A stretch of DNA of 64,000 bases. It comes from Auanema rhodensis (lineage: Eukaryota; Nematoda; Chromadorea; Rhabditida; Rhabditidae). The notes under the pieces were generated by a model that was given only the letters and a program-made list of their open reading frames with translations, did no database searches and was not told where the DNA came from. The position numbers were made by a program, and so were the translations under genes. Location: assembly GCA_964057225.1 (NCBI GenBank), contig OZ059900.1, positions 6,954,501 to 7,018,500 of the forward strand, written 5' to 3'. Below, in pieces: positions 34,399 through 46,684 of this stretch (position 1 is its first letter; each line of letters starts with the position of its first letter).

Positions 34399-35105
34399 TT
34401 TTGAAAAAATCAATACTAATTCTAAAATCTAAAAAACGTTTGGATGGATTTGGCTTGTAAAAAATGATATCTTTTGATGTTTATAGACGTATAAAACTTG
34501 TTCCACGCCGTTTTTTTGAATTCTCTTTCTTCGTATGAACAGCGAATGAATATATCTAGTCCAATGCAAAAATTCATAACGATATCTCTGTTGGCACAAA
34601 AGTTATAACTTTCTAAAAATAAGACAAAAAGCAAAAACATTGACTTTGAACGGCTTTATCTTCTTAACCAATGAGTTTTCTCAAAATTTTTCAAAAGATT
34701 CGAGCTCTACTCGTAAAGATCTTTCGAATGAGTTGTTGATCTAAAGGATTAGAGCATTTTGAAATTTTAAGAAATAAAGAATTTGACCAATTTAGAATTA
34801 ATAAAATAAAATTTTTCAGTTTTCTAACATTTAAGTATTGCATTTGAATAAACTAAACACGCTGATTTTAAATTTGAAAACCGAATTTCTCAATTCTCAC
34901 GCTGAAAGGAGTTGTGAGACTTTGAAATTTTTGGCGTTAATCATTCAGAAGGCTATAACTTCGTTAAAATGGAATTTCAGAGACTCCCACTTAGTTTAAT
35001 CGTCTTCTCCGTCTTTCATTCATTTTGAATGTTGTTTTCACAACTTTTCTACAAAATTTTTATTTTTTGTTAAAATTGTTCAATTCCATGTACTCCCCCC
35101 TTACC

Positions 35106-36740
35106 TACTTTTCGGTCATAACAATCGATATCATTGGAATTCTCAAAGCATTTTCTAATTTCTTTGTTAACTATGTGGTACAATCTAGACTCAATAACGC
35201 TCAGATATGAAACTTTCATTGGAATTCTTAAAACATTTTCTACTTTTCTTGTTAACTCTGTGGTATAATCAAGACTCAATAACGCTCAGATATGAGTCTT
35301 TCATTGGAATTCTCAAAACATTTTCTAATTTGTTCGTTAACTATGTGGTATAATCAAAACTCAAAAACGCTTAGATATATCATATAAGATGAGTCTTTCA
35401 ATGGAATTCTCAAAGCATTTTCTAATTTCTTTGTTAACTATGTGGTACAATCTAGACTCAATAACGCTTAGATATGAAACTTTCATTGGAATTCTTAAAA
35501 CATTTTCTACTTTTCTTGTTAACTCTGTGGTATAATCAAGACTCAATAACGCTCAGATATGAGTCTTTCATTGGAATTCTCAAAACATTTTCTAATTTGT
35601 TCGTTAACTATGTGGTATAATCAAAACTCAAAAACGCTTAGATATATCATATAAGATGAGTCTTTCAATGGAATTCTCAAAGCATTTTCCAATTTCTTTG
35701 TTAACTATGTTGTAATCAAGACTCAAAAACGCTTAGATATATCATATAAGATGAGTCTTTCAATGGAATTCTCAAAGCATTTTCCAATTTCTTTGTTAAC
35801 TATGTGGTATAATCAAGACTCAATAACGCTTAGATATATCATATAAGATGAGTCTTTCAATGGAATTCTCAAAGCCTTTTCCAATTTCTTTGTTAACTAT
35901 GTGGTATAATCAAGACTCAAAAACGCTTAGATATATCATATAAGATGAGTCTTTCAATGGAATTTTCAAAGCATTTTCCAATTTCTTTGTTAACTATGTG
36001 GTATAATCAAGACTCAATAACGCTTAGATATATCATATAAGATGAGTCTTTCAATGGAATTCTCAAAGCATTTTCCAATTTCTTTGTTAACTATGTGGTA
36101 TAATCAAGACTCAAAAACGCTTAGATATATCATATAAGATGAGTCTTTCAATGGAATTTTCAAAGCATTTTCCAATTTCTTTGTTAACTCTGTGGTATAA
36201 TCAAGACTCAATAACGCTCAGATATGAGTCTTTCAATGGAATTCTCAAAGCATTTTCCAATTTCTTTGTTAACTATGTGGTATAATCAAGACTCAATAAC
36301 GCTTAGATATATCATATAAGATGAGTCTTTCAATGGAATTCTCAAAGCCTTTTCCAATTTCTTTGTTAACTATGTGGTATAATCAAGACTCAAAAACGCT
36401 TAGATATATCATATAAGATGAGTCTTTCAATGGAATTTTCAAAGCATTTTCCAATTTCTTTGTTAACTATGTGGTATAATCAAGACTCAATAACGCTTAG
36501 ATATATCATATAAGATGAGTCTTTCAATGGAATTCTCAAAGCATTTTCCAATTTCTTTGTTAACTATGTGGTATAATCAAGACTCAAAAACGCTTAGATA
36601 TATCATATAAGATGAGTCTTTCAATGGAATTTTCAAAGCATTTTCCAATTTCTTTGTTAACTATGTGGTATAATCAAGACTCAATAACGCTTAGATATAT
36701 CATATAAGATGAGTTTTTCATTTGATTTCTAAAAATATTC
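35106..36740 (+). repeat. ~97-bp minisatellite array in palindrome centre
   Basis: About 17 tandem units, all in the same orientation, built on ATGAGTCTTTCAATGGAATT, a Lys/Phe-coding-like A/T segment, TTTGTTAACTATGTGGTATA and ACGCTTAGATATATCATATA. Some units lack the ATATCATATAAG part and are near 79 bp. The first units (35106-35390) are more diverged. A single inverted unit lies at the right edge (36775-36865), where the right arm begins. Confidence 0.9.
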
Positions 36741-36879
36741 ACTAATTTCCTTGTGTTGTTACTATGTGTTGTATGATACATCTAAGCGTTATTGAGTCTA
36801 GATTGTACCACATAGTTAACGAAGAAATTAGAAAACGTTTTGAGAATTCCAATGATATCGATTGTTATGACCGAAAAGT

Positions 36880-38238
36880 AGGTAAGGGGGGAGTACATGG
36901 AATTGAACAATTTTAACAAAAAATAAAAATTTTGTAGAAAAGTTGTGAAAACAACATTCAAAATGAATGAAAGACGGAGAAGACGATTAAACTAAGTGGG
37001 AGTCTCTGAAATTCCATTTTAACGAAGTTATAGCCTTCTGAATGATTAACGCCAAAAATTTCAAAGTCTCACAACTCCTTTCAGCGTGAGAATTGAGAAA
37101 TTCGGTTTTCAAATTTAAAATCAGCGTGTTTAGTTTATTCAAATACAATACTTAAATGTTAGAAAACTGAAAAATTTTATTTTATTAATTCTAAATTGGT
37201 CAAATTCTTTATTTCTTAAAATTTCAAAATGCTCTAATCCTTTAGATCAACAACTCATTCGAAAGATCTTTACGAGTAGAGCTCGAATCTTTTGAAAAAT
37301 TTTGAGAAAACTCATTGGTTAAGAAGATAAAGCCGTTTAAAGTCAAAGTTTTAGCTTTTTGTCTTATCTTTAGAAAGTTATAACTTTTGTGCCAACAGAG
37401 ATATCGTTATGAATTTTTGCATTGGACTAGATATATTCATTCGCTGTTCATACGAAGAAAGAGAATTCAAAAAAACGGCGTGGAACAAGTTTTATACGTC
37501 TATAAACATCAAAAGATATCATTTTTTACATGCCAAATCCATCCAAACGTTTTTTAGATTTTAGAATTAGTATTGATTTTTTCAAAATTCATTGAAGGAA
37601 TCGAACTTTCGATGATAGTGGGAAAGACTTCATGCATAACCACTTGGTCATCACGCCAATACTCTTAGAGTTGACAAATAATTTAGGATCTACAGTTTCG
37701 ACAGAAATGTAAAAAAACATTGAAATATCAGTAAATAATTCACAATTTCTCCAGAATTTCAGAAACATTCACAGTTGATTACAGATATTCAGAGAAGAAC
37801 TGATGAGAGAGTAGGTGAGAAAGTAAGCAAGTGAGAGAGAGATGTATAGAGAGAGAGAGATGTATAGAGAGAGAGAGAGATGTATAGAGAGAGAGAGATG
37901 TATAGAGAGAGAGAGATGTATAGAGAGAGAGATTTTTTTATTTTTGAAACTAACCTGTAGAGGATCCGATCCACTGAATGTATGCGTTGTACCTAGAACA
38001 TATCATTTAGACTAAGATGTTATATACACTCAATCTAAAATACAAATATGCCAATATCCAATCAATGAAGTCATGTTACACTATAACTGAAGGATGTCTA
38101 ATTTTTTGTTTTTCTATTATAATTCATCAGTCGTAAAGTTTAAAAATTAAGTATTTTTATATTTTTACCTTCATTTCGAACATATCAATGTGCATTCATT
38201 TACATTATATTCTATCTTTGTGGTTTGCTAGAAAGCGT
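36880..38238 (-). repeat. Inner arm of palindrome, right
   Basis: Inverse of 33766-35105. The junction reads CTAGAAAGCGTAACTGTGACC against GGTCACAGTTACGCTTTCTAG on the left. It includes the mirror TC (here GA) microsatellite at 37830-37933. Confidence 0.8.
37588..37658 (-). pseudogene. tRNA-like sequence, mirror copy
   Basis: Reverse complement of the tRNA-like sequence at 34328-34398, with the same A-box and B-box words. Confidence 0.5.
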
Positions 38239-38855
38239 AACTGTGACCTTCATGAATTCATGTCACTTTTACCCCTTGAGGCTCTTTCCTTCATGTTCTT
38301 CAATTTATATACAAATATATTTTCATTACATAGTTCGCCATGAATATGTAGATAAAGAGAAACATTAGAAGATAATTATTTGAAAAAAGTATAATATACC
38401 GTACTCTCCAGACTCTCTAGAAAACATTTTCAGGTTAATCCTCAAATTTGCCCTTTAAACTCATTTAATATGCTATTGAGAAAATGAACACAAAATTTAA
38501 AGTTTTTTTTTGAGAAGTGAATGAAAATGTTGCTTCAAGTTTACACCAATTGTAGTTTTCGAAATAATTTCTACCATGTCAGTTCAAATGATGATATTGG
38601 TATGTCAAACATATAAAAGGTTTAATCATTCATAATATTTTTATATTCTGTATAATAGTACAAGATTGAAAAATTGTGAAAAGTCTTGCAATCATCATAA
38701 CCTTAAACAAATTCTAATTTAAAAATAAAACAACAAATCACAGCATATTCACAGAATAGAAGCAAGTATTTGAATACAAATAACATATTTTACAAGGCAA
38801 AGGGGAAAATTCATAATTTAAAAGAATATAGCATATAGTTTACAACTCGCTATGG

Positions 38856-39428
38856 TTAATCCATGTTATTCATAATTTCTTTGAAATATCTTCTAGTCTC
38901 CTCATATTCTGTCATCAATGGCTTTGGAACTGTCATGCTATTATCAAAATAAACTTCGATTTCACTGGCAAGAAATCGAAGATGTTGAGTCATAAGGGAT
39001 TGAAGCTTTTGATATTCTCTGCACATGTTATTCTTATGCTCTCGTTCTCTTCTATAGTTTTCCTCTTCAGCTATTTCTATTTTCCTTAAAACTTGTTCAA
39101 TTTTCCGATGCATCTTTGTTTCGTCTGTCAGTAGACCAAAATCAAAGAGCATACGATTATTCATTTCTTCGTCGTCGGAAATAATTCCGTTGTTCTGATT
39201 CAGTGCATTCTATTATAAACGATTAATAGATTGATAAACTATATAATATCCTAACCTTGTTACTACTATTCTCAGTTGACATCACGCTTCTTCTTCTACT
39301 CTGCCGAATATTTTGTGATTGTCTCTTTGACTCTTTTCTCACAACTTTTCCTTCATTAACAAATGATTCATCAACAAAATTCTACAACAATATAAATTGG
39401 AAATAACATAACAAGATTTACTAACCAT
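38856..39428 (-). CDS. 160-residue coiled-coil protein, copy R1
   Basis: Mirror of copy L2: ATG at 39426-39428, exon 2 at 39256-39381 and exon 3 at 38856-39209. The frame is intact and the protein carries MHRKIEQ. The exon 3 protein is identical to copy L2 over its 102 aligned residues. Confidence 0.8.
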
Positions 39429-39674
39429 TTTGATTTTCGATGACCTACTTGGTTAAACTAAGACAATTGAATTTACTGAAAAATAAAAGAATTAAATTAA
39501 AAAAAAGTATTTAACAAGCTATATATGTAAGAAAAAATAATAATTGGAAATAGAATCATTATGACATTTGGAGCATTTTTTATTTAAAATATAATATATT
39601 CCCGCGTATCAATAGAGCGTATATCACATTGTCAATAACTATTTTCTGATACTTTTTTTTAAATGAAAAATGAA

Positions 39675-39794
39675 AAGCTTACGGCACCCGGGATTCCCAA
39701 GCCGTCTCCGATCCAAGTACTAACCGGGCCCAACGTTGCTTGACTTGCCAGATCGGACGGGATGGCGTACTTTCAACGTGGTATGGTCGTAAGC
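39675..39794 (-). rRNA. 5S rRNA (copy R1)
   Basis: Reverse complement of the L1-type 5S, with C at nucleotide 17. Terminal stem and internal control region are intact. Confidence 0.93.
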
Positions 39795-40342
39795 GAAGTT
39801 AGAGTTTAGTTGACCGCTTATAATTGTGAACTTCGTTGTATGTGGTAGCAGAAAGTGCACAACGTTTGGCAGAAATAAAACATCTGCGTTATACTCTTTT
39901 ATTCATTGTCTCATGAAGGAAAAACCGTCATTTATATTTTTACATCGTGAAATGAATATTCTATTGCTCATTTCGTTTACATGAAATGATATATTAAATA
40001 ACTTTTCCATGATCATTAATATATCCACAAGTACTATCAGGTATTTATTTATAAATAAAATAAAAAATATAAACAAAGTATAATAATTGTTTATTATAAC
40101 AAAAAACAAATATCGAATAAATAAAATCCCAAGTAGATGTCTGTCAATAAATTGATCAAAAACATTAAATAAATACTTAAATTAGTTGTACAGAAAATTA
40201 ATTAAATCGATACAATGTTTGAATTGCTCACAGTATCGAACTATCCCCCGCGTATCATTAGAGCACACAAGTGGTTACCGATAAACATTTTTTTTTAGAA
40301 AAATTTGTTAGTTCTTCAAAGACTTTTAGCAAAAGATAAATT

Positions 40343-40362
40343 GGCTTGCGGCACCCGGGATG
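40343..40362 (-). pseudogene. 5S rRNA 3'-end fragment
   Basis: GGCTTGCGGCACCCGGGATG is the mirror of the 31222-31240 fragment. The variant conserved element follows at 40247-40264. Confidence 0.65.
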
Positions 40363-41113
40363 ACTTACGTGAGGGGTCAGATTTGTTCAATTGGTGGATT
40401 TCACATTTTTTCTCTCAAAAACTACTGAATATAGGTGTATATAAATATGAAATAAACATAAATTTTTTATTTAAAAGTCACAAAACAATTTCGAGTAACT
40501 GTGACCTTCATGAATTCATGTCACTTTTACCCCTTGAGGCTCTTTCCTTCATGTTCTTCAATTTATATACAAATATATTTTCATTACATAGTTCGCCATG
40601 AATATGTAGATAAAGAGAAACATTAGAAGATAATTATTTGAAAAAAGTATAATATACCGTACTCTCCAGACTCTCTAGAAAGCATTTTCAGGTTAATCCT
40701 CAAATTTGCCCTTTAAACTCATTTAATATGCTATTGAGAAAATGAACACAAAATTTAAAGTTTTTTTTTGAGAAGTGAATGAAAATGTTGCTTCAAGTTT
40801 ACACCAATTGTAGTTTTCGAAATAATTTCTACCATGTCAGTTCAAATGATGATATTGGTATGTCAAACATATAAAAGGTTTAATCATTCATAATATTTTT
40901 ATATTCTGTATAATAGTACAAGATTGAAAAATTGTGAAAAGTCTTGCAATCATCATAACCTTAAACAAATTCTAATTTAAAAATAAAACAACAAATCACA
41001 GCATATTCACAGAATAGAAGCAAGTATTTGAATACAAATAACATATTTTACAAGGCAAAGGGGAAAATTCATAATTTAAAAGAATATAGCATATAGTTTA
41101 CAACTCGCTATGG

Positions 41114-41686
41114 TTAATCCATGTTATTCATAATTTCTTTGAAATATCTTCTAGTCTCCTCATATTCTGTCATCAATGGCTTTGGAACTGTCATGCTATT
41201 ATCAAAATAAACTTCGATTTCACTGGCAAGAAATCGAAGATGTTGAGTCATAAGGGATTGAAGCTTTTGATATTCTCTGCACATGTTATTCTTATGCTCT
41301 CGTTCTCTTCTATAGTTTTCCTCTTCAGCTATTTCTATTTTCCTTAAAACTTGTTCAATTTTCCGATGCATCTTTGTTTCGTCTGTCAGTAGACCAAAAT
41401 CAAAGAGCATACGATTATTCATTTCTTCGTCGTCGGAAATAATTCCGTTGTTCTGATTCAGTGCATTCTATTATAAACGATTAATAGATTGATAAACTAT
41501 ATAATATCCTAACCTTGTTACTACTATTCTCAGTTGACATCACGCTTCTTCTTCTACTCTGCCGAATATTTTGTGATTGTCTCTTTGACTCTTTTCTCAC
41601 AACTTTTCCTTCATTAACAAATGATTCATCAACAAAATTCTACAACAATATAAATTGGAAATAACATAACAAGATTTACTAACCAT
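41114..41686 (-). CDS. 160-residue coiled-coil protein, copy R2
   Basis: Same three exons as R1, shifted by 2258 bp, with the ATG at 41684-41686. The exon 3 protein is identical to R1 and L2. The frame and splice sites are intact. Confidence 0.8.
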
Positions 41687-41932
41687 TTTGATTTTCGATG
41701 ACCTACTTGGTTAAACTAAGACAATTGAATTTACTGAAAAATAAAAGAATTAAATTAAAAAAAAGTATTTAACAAGCTATATATGTAAGAAAAAATAATA
41801 ATTGGAAATAGAATCATTATGACATTTGGAGCATTTTTTATTTAAAATATAATATATTCCCGCGTATCAATAGAGCGTATATCCCATTGTCAATAACTAT
41901 TTTCTGATACTTTTTTTTAAATGAAAAATGAA

Positions 41933-42052
41933 AAGCTTACGGCACCCGGGATTCCCAAGCCGTCTCCGATCCAAGTACTAACCGGGCCCAACGTTGCTTG
42001 ACTTGCCAGATCGGACGGGATGGCGTACTTTCAACGTGGTATGGTCGTAAGC
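41933..42052 (-). rRNA. 5S rRNA (copy R2)
   Basis: Same sequence as L1 and R1 by eye. It is the outermost intact 5S on the right side. Confidence 0.93.
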
Positions 42053-42600
42053 GAAGTTAGAGTTTAGTTGACCGCTTATAATTGTGAACTTCGTTGTATG
42101 TGGTAGCAGAAAGTGCACAACGTTTGGCAGAAATAAAACATCTGCGTTATACTCTTTTATTCATTGTCTCATGAAGGAAAAACCGTCATTTATATTTTTA
42201 CATCGTGAAATGAATATTCTATTGCTCATTTCGTTTACATGAAATGATATATTAAATAACTTTTCCATGATCATTAATATATCCACAAGTACTATCAGGT
42301 ATTTATTTATAAATAAAATAAAAAATATAAACAAAGTATAATAATTGTTTATTATAACAAAAAACAAATATCGAATAAATAAAATCCCAAGTAGATGTCT
42401 GTCAATAAATTGATCAAAAACATTAAATAAATACTTAAATTAGTTGTACAGAAAATTAATTAAATCGATACAATGTTTGAATTGCTCACAGTATCGAACT
42501 ATCCCCCGCGTATCATTAGAGCACACAAGTGGTTACCGATAAACATTTTTTTTTAGAAAAATTTGTTAGTTCTTCAAAGACTTTTAGCAAAAGATAAATT

Positions 42601-42620
42601 GGCTTGCGGCACGCGGGATG
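42601..42620 (-). pseudogene. 5S rRNA 3'-end fragment
   Basis: Third copy of the short 5S end, with one change (CACGCGGG for CACCCGGG). It lies at the outer right edge of the palindrome. Confidence 0.6.
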
Positions 42621-42955
42621 ACTTACGTTAAAAGATCTCTTTGAAGATGTGCAACAAATTCTTATAGATTGTTTTGAAACGGTAATGAGCTCTATATTAG
42701 TTATCAGATTTTGATTGTTTATATTGAATTCTCAAACAGAAGAGAATTATCAAATCAAAGAATTATCACTCAGGAACGGTTATAAATTTTTTATAAAAAA
42801 AAAAGAAAAAGTTCAAATACATATACGTTTTCTTACATCACAATACGAATTTACTAATATTTTCTTTCAGCTCTCTTTGGAAATCAGTAGAATGTTGTTT
42901 TCGCGTTTTCGGCAGCCTACAATGTTTATTGATTAAAAAAATTTAATGAAAATTT

Positions 42956-45908
42956 TTAGAACTTGTTGATATTATATTGTATAGAAGTTTCCCATCTATT
43001 GATTATCAGTAAGAAAGGGATATAGTCTCTTGCTACATCATCAGAACAGAGGTTATAAAGCAAGTTCATGATAGCGCGTAAAGTTTTGTAATTTTGGGGA
43101 CGATACGTTTTCCGCTGAAATGCGACAATATAGGATAACGAAGTAAAGTTTGAACTAACAACAAACTTTTGAATAATTGGGTGGTAGTCGATTTTTTGAG
43201 ATTTTTTAAGTGCCTTGTTATAAGGATAATCATCGCAAGGTTCATAGTTCAGATCGCCAATCCTCTTATAATATCTATTCTCGATCAATATAGGCAAGGA
43301 CTAGTAGAAAGAATGTATACTTTAGAACTTCAATATTATTAGATACCGTGCTAATGAGATCAAATTGCAATTGATTCAGAAGACCTCGAATATCCTGCTT
43401 CAATACATGGTTTTGCAAAATATTCATCAAATCTATCTCATCAATGTATTTTTCGGTGAAAGCAAAAACACAAACCTGAATAAAAAAGTGGATAATTGCT
43501 TCAAGTATAGTAAACTTACTGATGCGTACAATGCCACAACCTTTTTGTTAAACTTATCCAAAGAAATTGTTTTATAATTCCATAACTTTATATATTCTTG
43601 TGGTATCTTTGTACAGGTTAATATTACAGGTTGATCAGATTGGGCAATTAAATTTTCTAATTTACGGTAAAAACCTTGATCGTACTTTTTAAAATAGATG
43701 TCAATCTGTAAAAAAAAGCTAATCTACTGAATAAACTTAAAGTTCCATCTTAAATTTACATAAACTTACATCTTCAACTAAAAGTATTGCGTTTTTTGTG
43801 GATTTATTTCGTAGGCCTATTGATTTTGGAAAAAAACATCTTTTGGAAAGTGTCGAGTGTTCTATACCTACATCCACGTTCTGTATTATACAGTCGAAGT
43901 CAGCAGCTATAGAATGAACCTACGTGAAGAAAATACATATTCTAAATATCAACAAACTATACTAACTAATGATGTTTTTCCTGAGCCGGTTGGCCCTTCA
44001 ATTATGAAAGGAATTGGAGAAAATGTCTTCTCATTCTTGTTGCGATACGATTCTGATGAATATACATCTATACGTTTCATCTATGTTTCTTACAAACTTT
44101 TGTTTCGTTGCTTCCATCTCTCTTCAACAAAGTTCTTGACTTGATCGCAAGCACTTTTGCTTCCTAACCAGAGGGCTGATGCAGTAGGCTGTAATGCTTG
44201 TGGCCATGCAAGAGTCTTAGCTTTTTGGCGACTGTTCAAAGCATGATTATACCAGATAGCTCGAATATCCTGATTAAATCTGTTGCCATTTTATTTGACT
44301 GAATTCAACTGAAAGCTTACACATTGATCACTTCTTTCATAGTTTTAGAACTTATAACAGGTAGAAAATGAGCTTTACTTTTTGTTGAATCCACCTTTTT
44401 ATAAAATGAGATTGGAGTTCTCTTTGGAGGTAACGTCCATGTCTGAACATTTTTTACATTAATTTATGATTTAAAAAGTCAGAAAATCTTACTGGATCTA
44501 TTACAGGCTCGATATATGTAGGTAAAACATTGAAACGTGAAAACGGAGCGTGATCATACTTTCTGTGAACTGAATAATAAAATTTGAGCATCATCTTGAA
44601 AATATATTTCTGACCTTTCATTTTTAAGGGATGTGTAGGTAATGTTCTGCTAATTTTCTGTTCTACAAATGTTTTGTTCTCAAGAACCTAAACTAATTAA
44701 AATATGTACAAGCCTTTATAAAACTATTGCATATAGATGACATATTTCAAAAATAACTGTTCACAAACCTTTTCACACGTAACACTAATACAGTTTTCAG
44801 CTGCCGATTTAGATGATTCGAATGGTGAAACTTGCTCAGCGGGACAACTTTTATCTAGATTTGAAGATCCTTTTTTAATTGTAGAAGTTTCTGTGTTTAT
44901 AATGGGCAATTTTGCAGTATCGTTACAAATTTCCTTTTTAGAGCAAATTATTTTCTCTTCAACACTACTATTTGAAGATGCTTCACAATTATCAATAAAG
45001 CCATTTAGCTTTACAGTATTCACAGAACTAAGTCGTTTAGGATCAGAAAACTTTTTCTGAATTTAACAAAATGAATATGAAAATTGATGATGACAACTTA
45101 CAATTTGTTCTGTTTTGGTTCTTCTTGTTCTTAGTCCTGCAGTCTGCAATTATATAATTTTAGATTTCATATAATTCATTATGTAAAATCAGAGAATGTG
45201 AAACTCACAGTTGAGTTTTTCTTTCGAGGCGTTTTGTCAGCTTCGTTTTTAATATTTTTAATTTTTTCAGCAAACACACTAAAAAAGAACATAAATAATT
45301 GATTAAAAATAAGAAAATACTTTAAATATAACGGACCATTGTTACGTCGATCTAATTTTTCAATCTAAAATTAACTGAATAATAACGTTAACAACCACAA
45401 TTTTTACCTTTTCACGACTATTTGGAGTTAATTCCAGTTCTTTAGACACTTTAATATTATGAGTCTGAACCAACATTAAATGTTTGCAAATCAAAGAGCA
45501 ATATGGCATATTACCTCTGTACCATCGTCCTCATCAATAGGGGTATCGATTGGCATTCGAACAACGCCTTGCTTCTGTAAAATGAAAGTTAATAACTATT
45601 ACATATTACTTATAACACATACCCAACCATGCAATGGAGCTATTATACAAACTGAATTTCTATCGTGAAACTTAACGGTTCTCACATTCTATATGATGCT
45701 AAGCGTATATATCAGAAATATATTTTGTAGACGTACCTTTTCTTTTGGACCAGCAATTGAGCGAATAATGGGCTTTATATCTTCACTTAAGTGTTCTACA
45801 TCAACCTAAAAACAACTTTACTTTTAAAATAAATTATCAAAGAATAACCAAAATATTCTGTTTATTTGCAGCATTTTCTCTTAATGCAAGTGATCTTCTC
45901 GTAATCAT
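42956..45908 (-). CDS. RFC-type AAA+ clamp-loader large subunit, ATAD5/Elg1-like
   Basis: About 18 short exons, roughly 650 residues. The start MITRRSLALRENAANKQ is at 45906-45908 and the stop at 42956. The N-terminal half is charged and disordered (Ser/Lys/Glu-rich exon at 44770-45058). Then come SALWLGSKSACDQVKNFVEERW and the P-loop PFIIEGPTGSGKTSLVS (about 43960-44020), a Walker-B-like ILLVEDVDIYF, and GFYRKLENLIAQ with PVILTCT as in RFC large subunits. The C-terminus contains DDVARDYIPFLLIINRWE, which recalls the C-terminal segment of ATAD5. ATAD5/Elg1 unloads PCNA from DNA after replication. I favour ATAD5 over RFC1, CTF18 or RAD17 from the Walker-B context and C-terminus. The Walker B reads VEDVD rather than the usual DE. 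Exon junctions are approximate. Confidence 0.6.
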
Positions 45909-46471
45909 TTTAGCCAAATTCTGAAATTTCTTAGTAGTACAGCATGAAAACGAATGTTCATTTTCAAACATATGAACAGAAAAAAGTTTAACATATTTTA
46001 ATTATTTTGATGAATCTCACTGTATATTACAGAAAAAAAACACGAACACAAAATTCGTATAACAATTGCAAAATACCATTTCGAAAATGTAGAAAAAGCA
46101 GTATTTATCAAATGAAAGGTGTTTATTTGCAAAATTGCATATCATCACTAAGTATCCTTTTGTTTTGTGGTTTGGCTACTTGATTCACACCTTGGGTTGT
46201 ACAATGCATCGAATACTCCTTCATTCCAATTTGAAAACAAATAAATAACAAGAAATAATAGAAATTGTTGAATTCACTAAAGAAAAAAAAAGAAAAAAAA
46301 AGATGTCACGTGAAGAAAATCAATATATTATATAGTATAATATAATACTAACCATTTAAATGGCTCATAATACATAATTTACCCGCATCACAATAGATCA
46401 CGTACGTAACAAATAGTTATAATATCAATTTACCGTAATTTTTTGCTTTGCTCTACAAATAAAAGAATAAA
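45909..46471 (-). other. Remains of a 5S/coiled-coil module
   Basis: On the minus strand, downstream of the decayed 5S, GATCTATTGTGATGCGGG (46382-46399) corresponds to the conserved post-5S element. Next, AAATGGTTAGTATT (ATG at 46353-46355) matches the AAAATGGTTAGTAA of the amplified gene's one-codon first exon and donor. No convincing downstream exons are visible. A frame reading NEGVFDALYNPRCESSS (near 46210) may be a leftover. Confidence 0.45.
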
Positions 46472-46543
46472 GGTACCCAGTATTTTTACGCCATCTCTGA
46501 TTCAAGTACTACCAGAGCCCAACGTTAGTCGGCTGTTGTAAGC
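46472..46543 (-). pseudogene. Decayed 5S rRNA
   Basis: The reverse complement reads GCTTACAACAGCC, then AACGTTGGGCTCTGGTAGTA, CTTGAATCAGAGATGGCGT and ACTGGGTACC. It aligns with 5S but lacks roughly nucleotides 14-48 and carries many substitutions, so it cannot make 5S rRNA. Confidence 0.75.
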
Positions 46544-46684
46544 AACAACTTTGCTCTGTTACATTCTTTTTAATTTTTGTAATTTCATTTTATTCTTAAA
46601 GACAGTTTGAATATGAAGTCGAGAATCTTTATTATAGTCAACAGTTTAATTAGAGAACGAACTGAATAAATTCAATTGCTAATG

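Larger units (their letters stand above)
33766..35105 (+). repeat. Inner arm of palindrome, left
   Basis: About 1.35 kb that occurs only next to the palindrome centre, with its inverse at 36880-38238. It is absent from the other unit copies, where the same flank (GGTCACAGTTAC) continues into a different spacer. It contains a TC microsatellite and a tRNA-like sequence but no coding gene. With the minisatellite and right inner arm it forms a 4.5 kb foldback-like structure (33766-38238) that may be a mobile element. Confidence 0.6.
28981..35140 (+). repeat. Left arm of a giant inverted repeat
   Basis: This stretch is nearly identical to the reverse complement of 36790-42628. It contains two tandem units 2679 bp apart (compare 5S at 29531 and 32210) plus an inner segment (33766-35105) present only next to the centre. 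Position pairs sum to about 72004 near the inner unit, for example 32576 with 39428. The left arm is truncated at its outer end by the U2 junction. Confidence 0.9.
36790..42628 (-). repeat. Right arm of the giant inverted repeat
   Basis: Near-identical reverse complement of the left arm. Two tandem units lie 2258 bp apart. They are shorter than the left units because each lacks about 0.42 kb that holds decayed gene B. The homology stops at 42628, about 330 bp before the end of the ATAD5-like gene. Confidence 0.9.

Noticed and set aside
35070-35546. Repeated open frames in the minisatellite (SLDYTTELTRKVENVLRIPM)
   Set aside because: Unit length and frame happen to be open for two or three units only; further units carry stops or indels, and there is no start context.
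37789-37974. 61-codon frame of SLSLYTSLSLY repeats
   Set aside because: Translation of the GA/TC microsatellite.
28981-42628. CRISPR-like or prokaryotic mobile element interpretation of the repeats
   Set aside because: The window is eukaryotic with spliceosomal introns, U2 and 5S genes; the repeats are long units and a minisatellite, not spaced short repeats.
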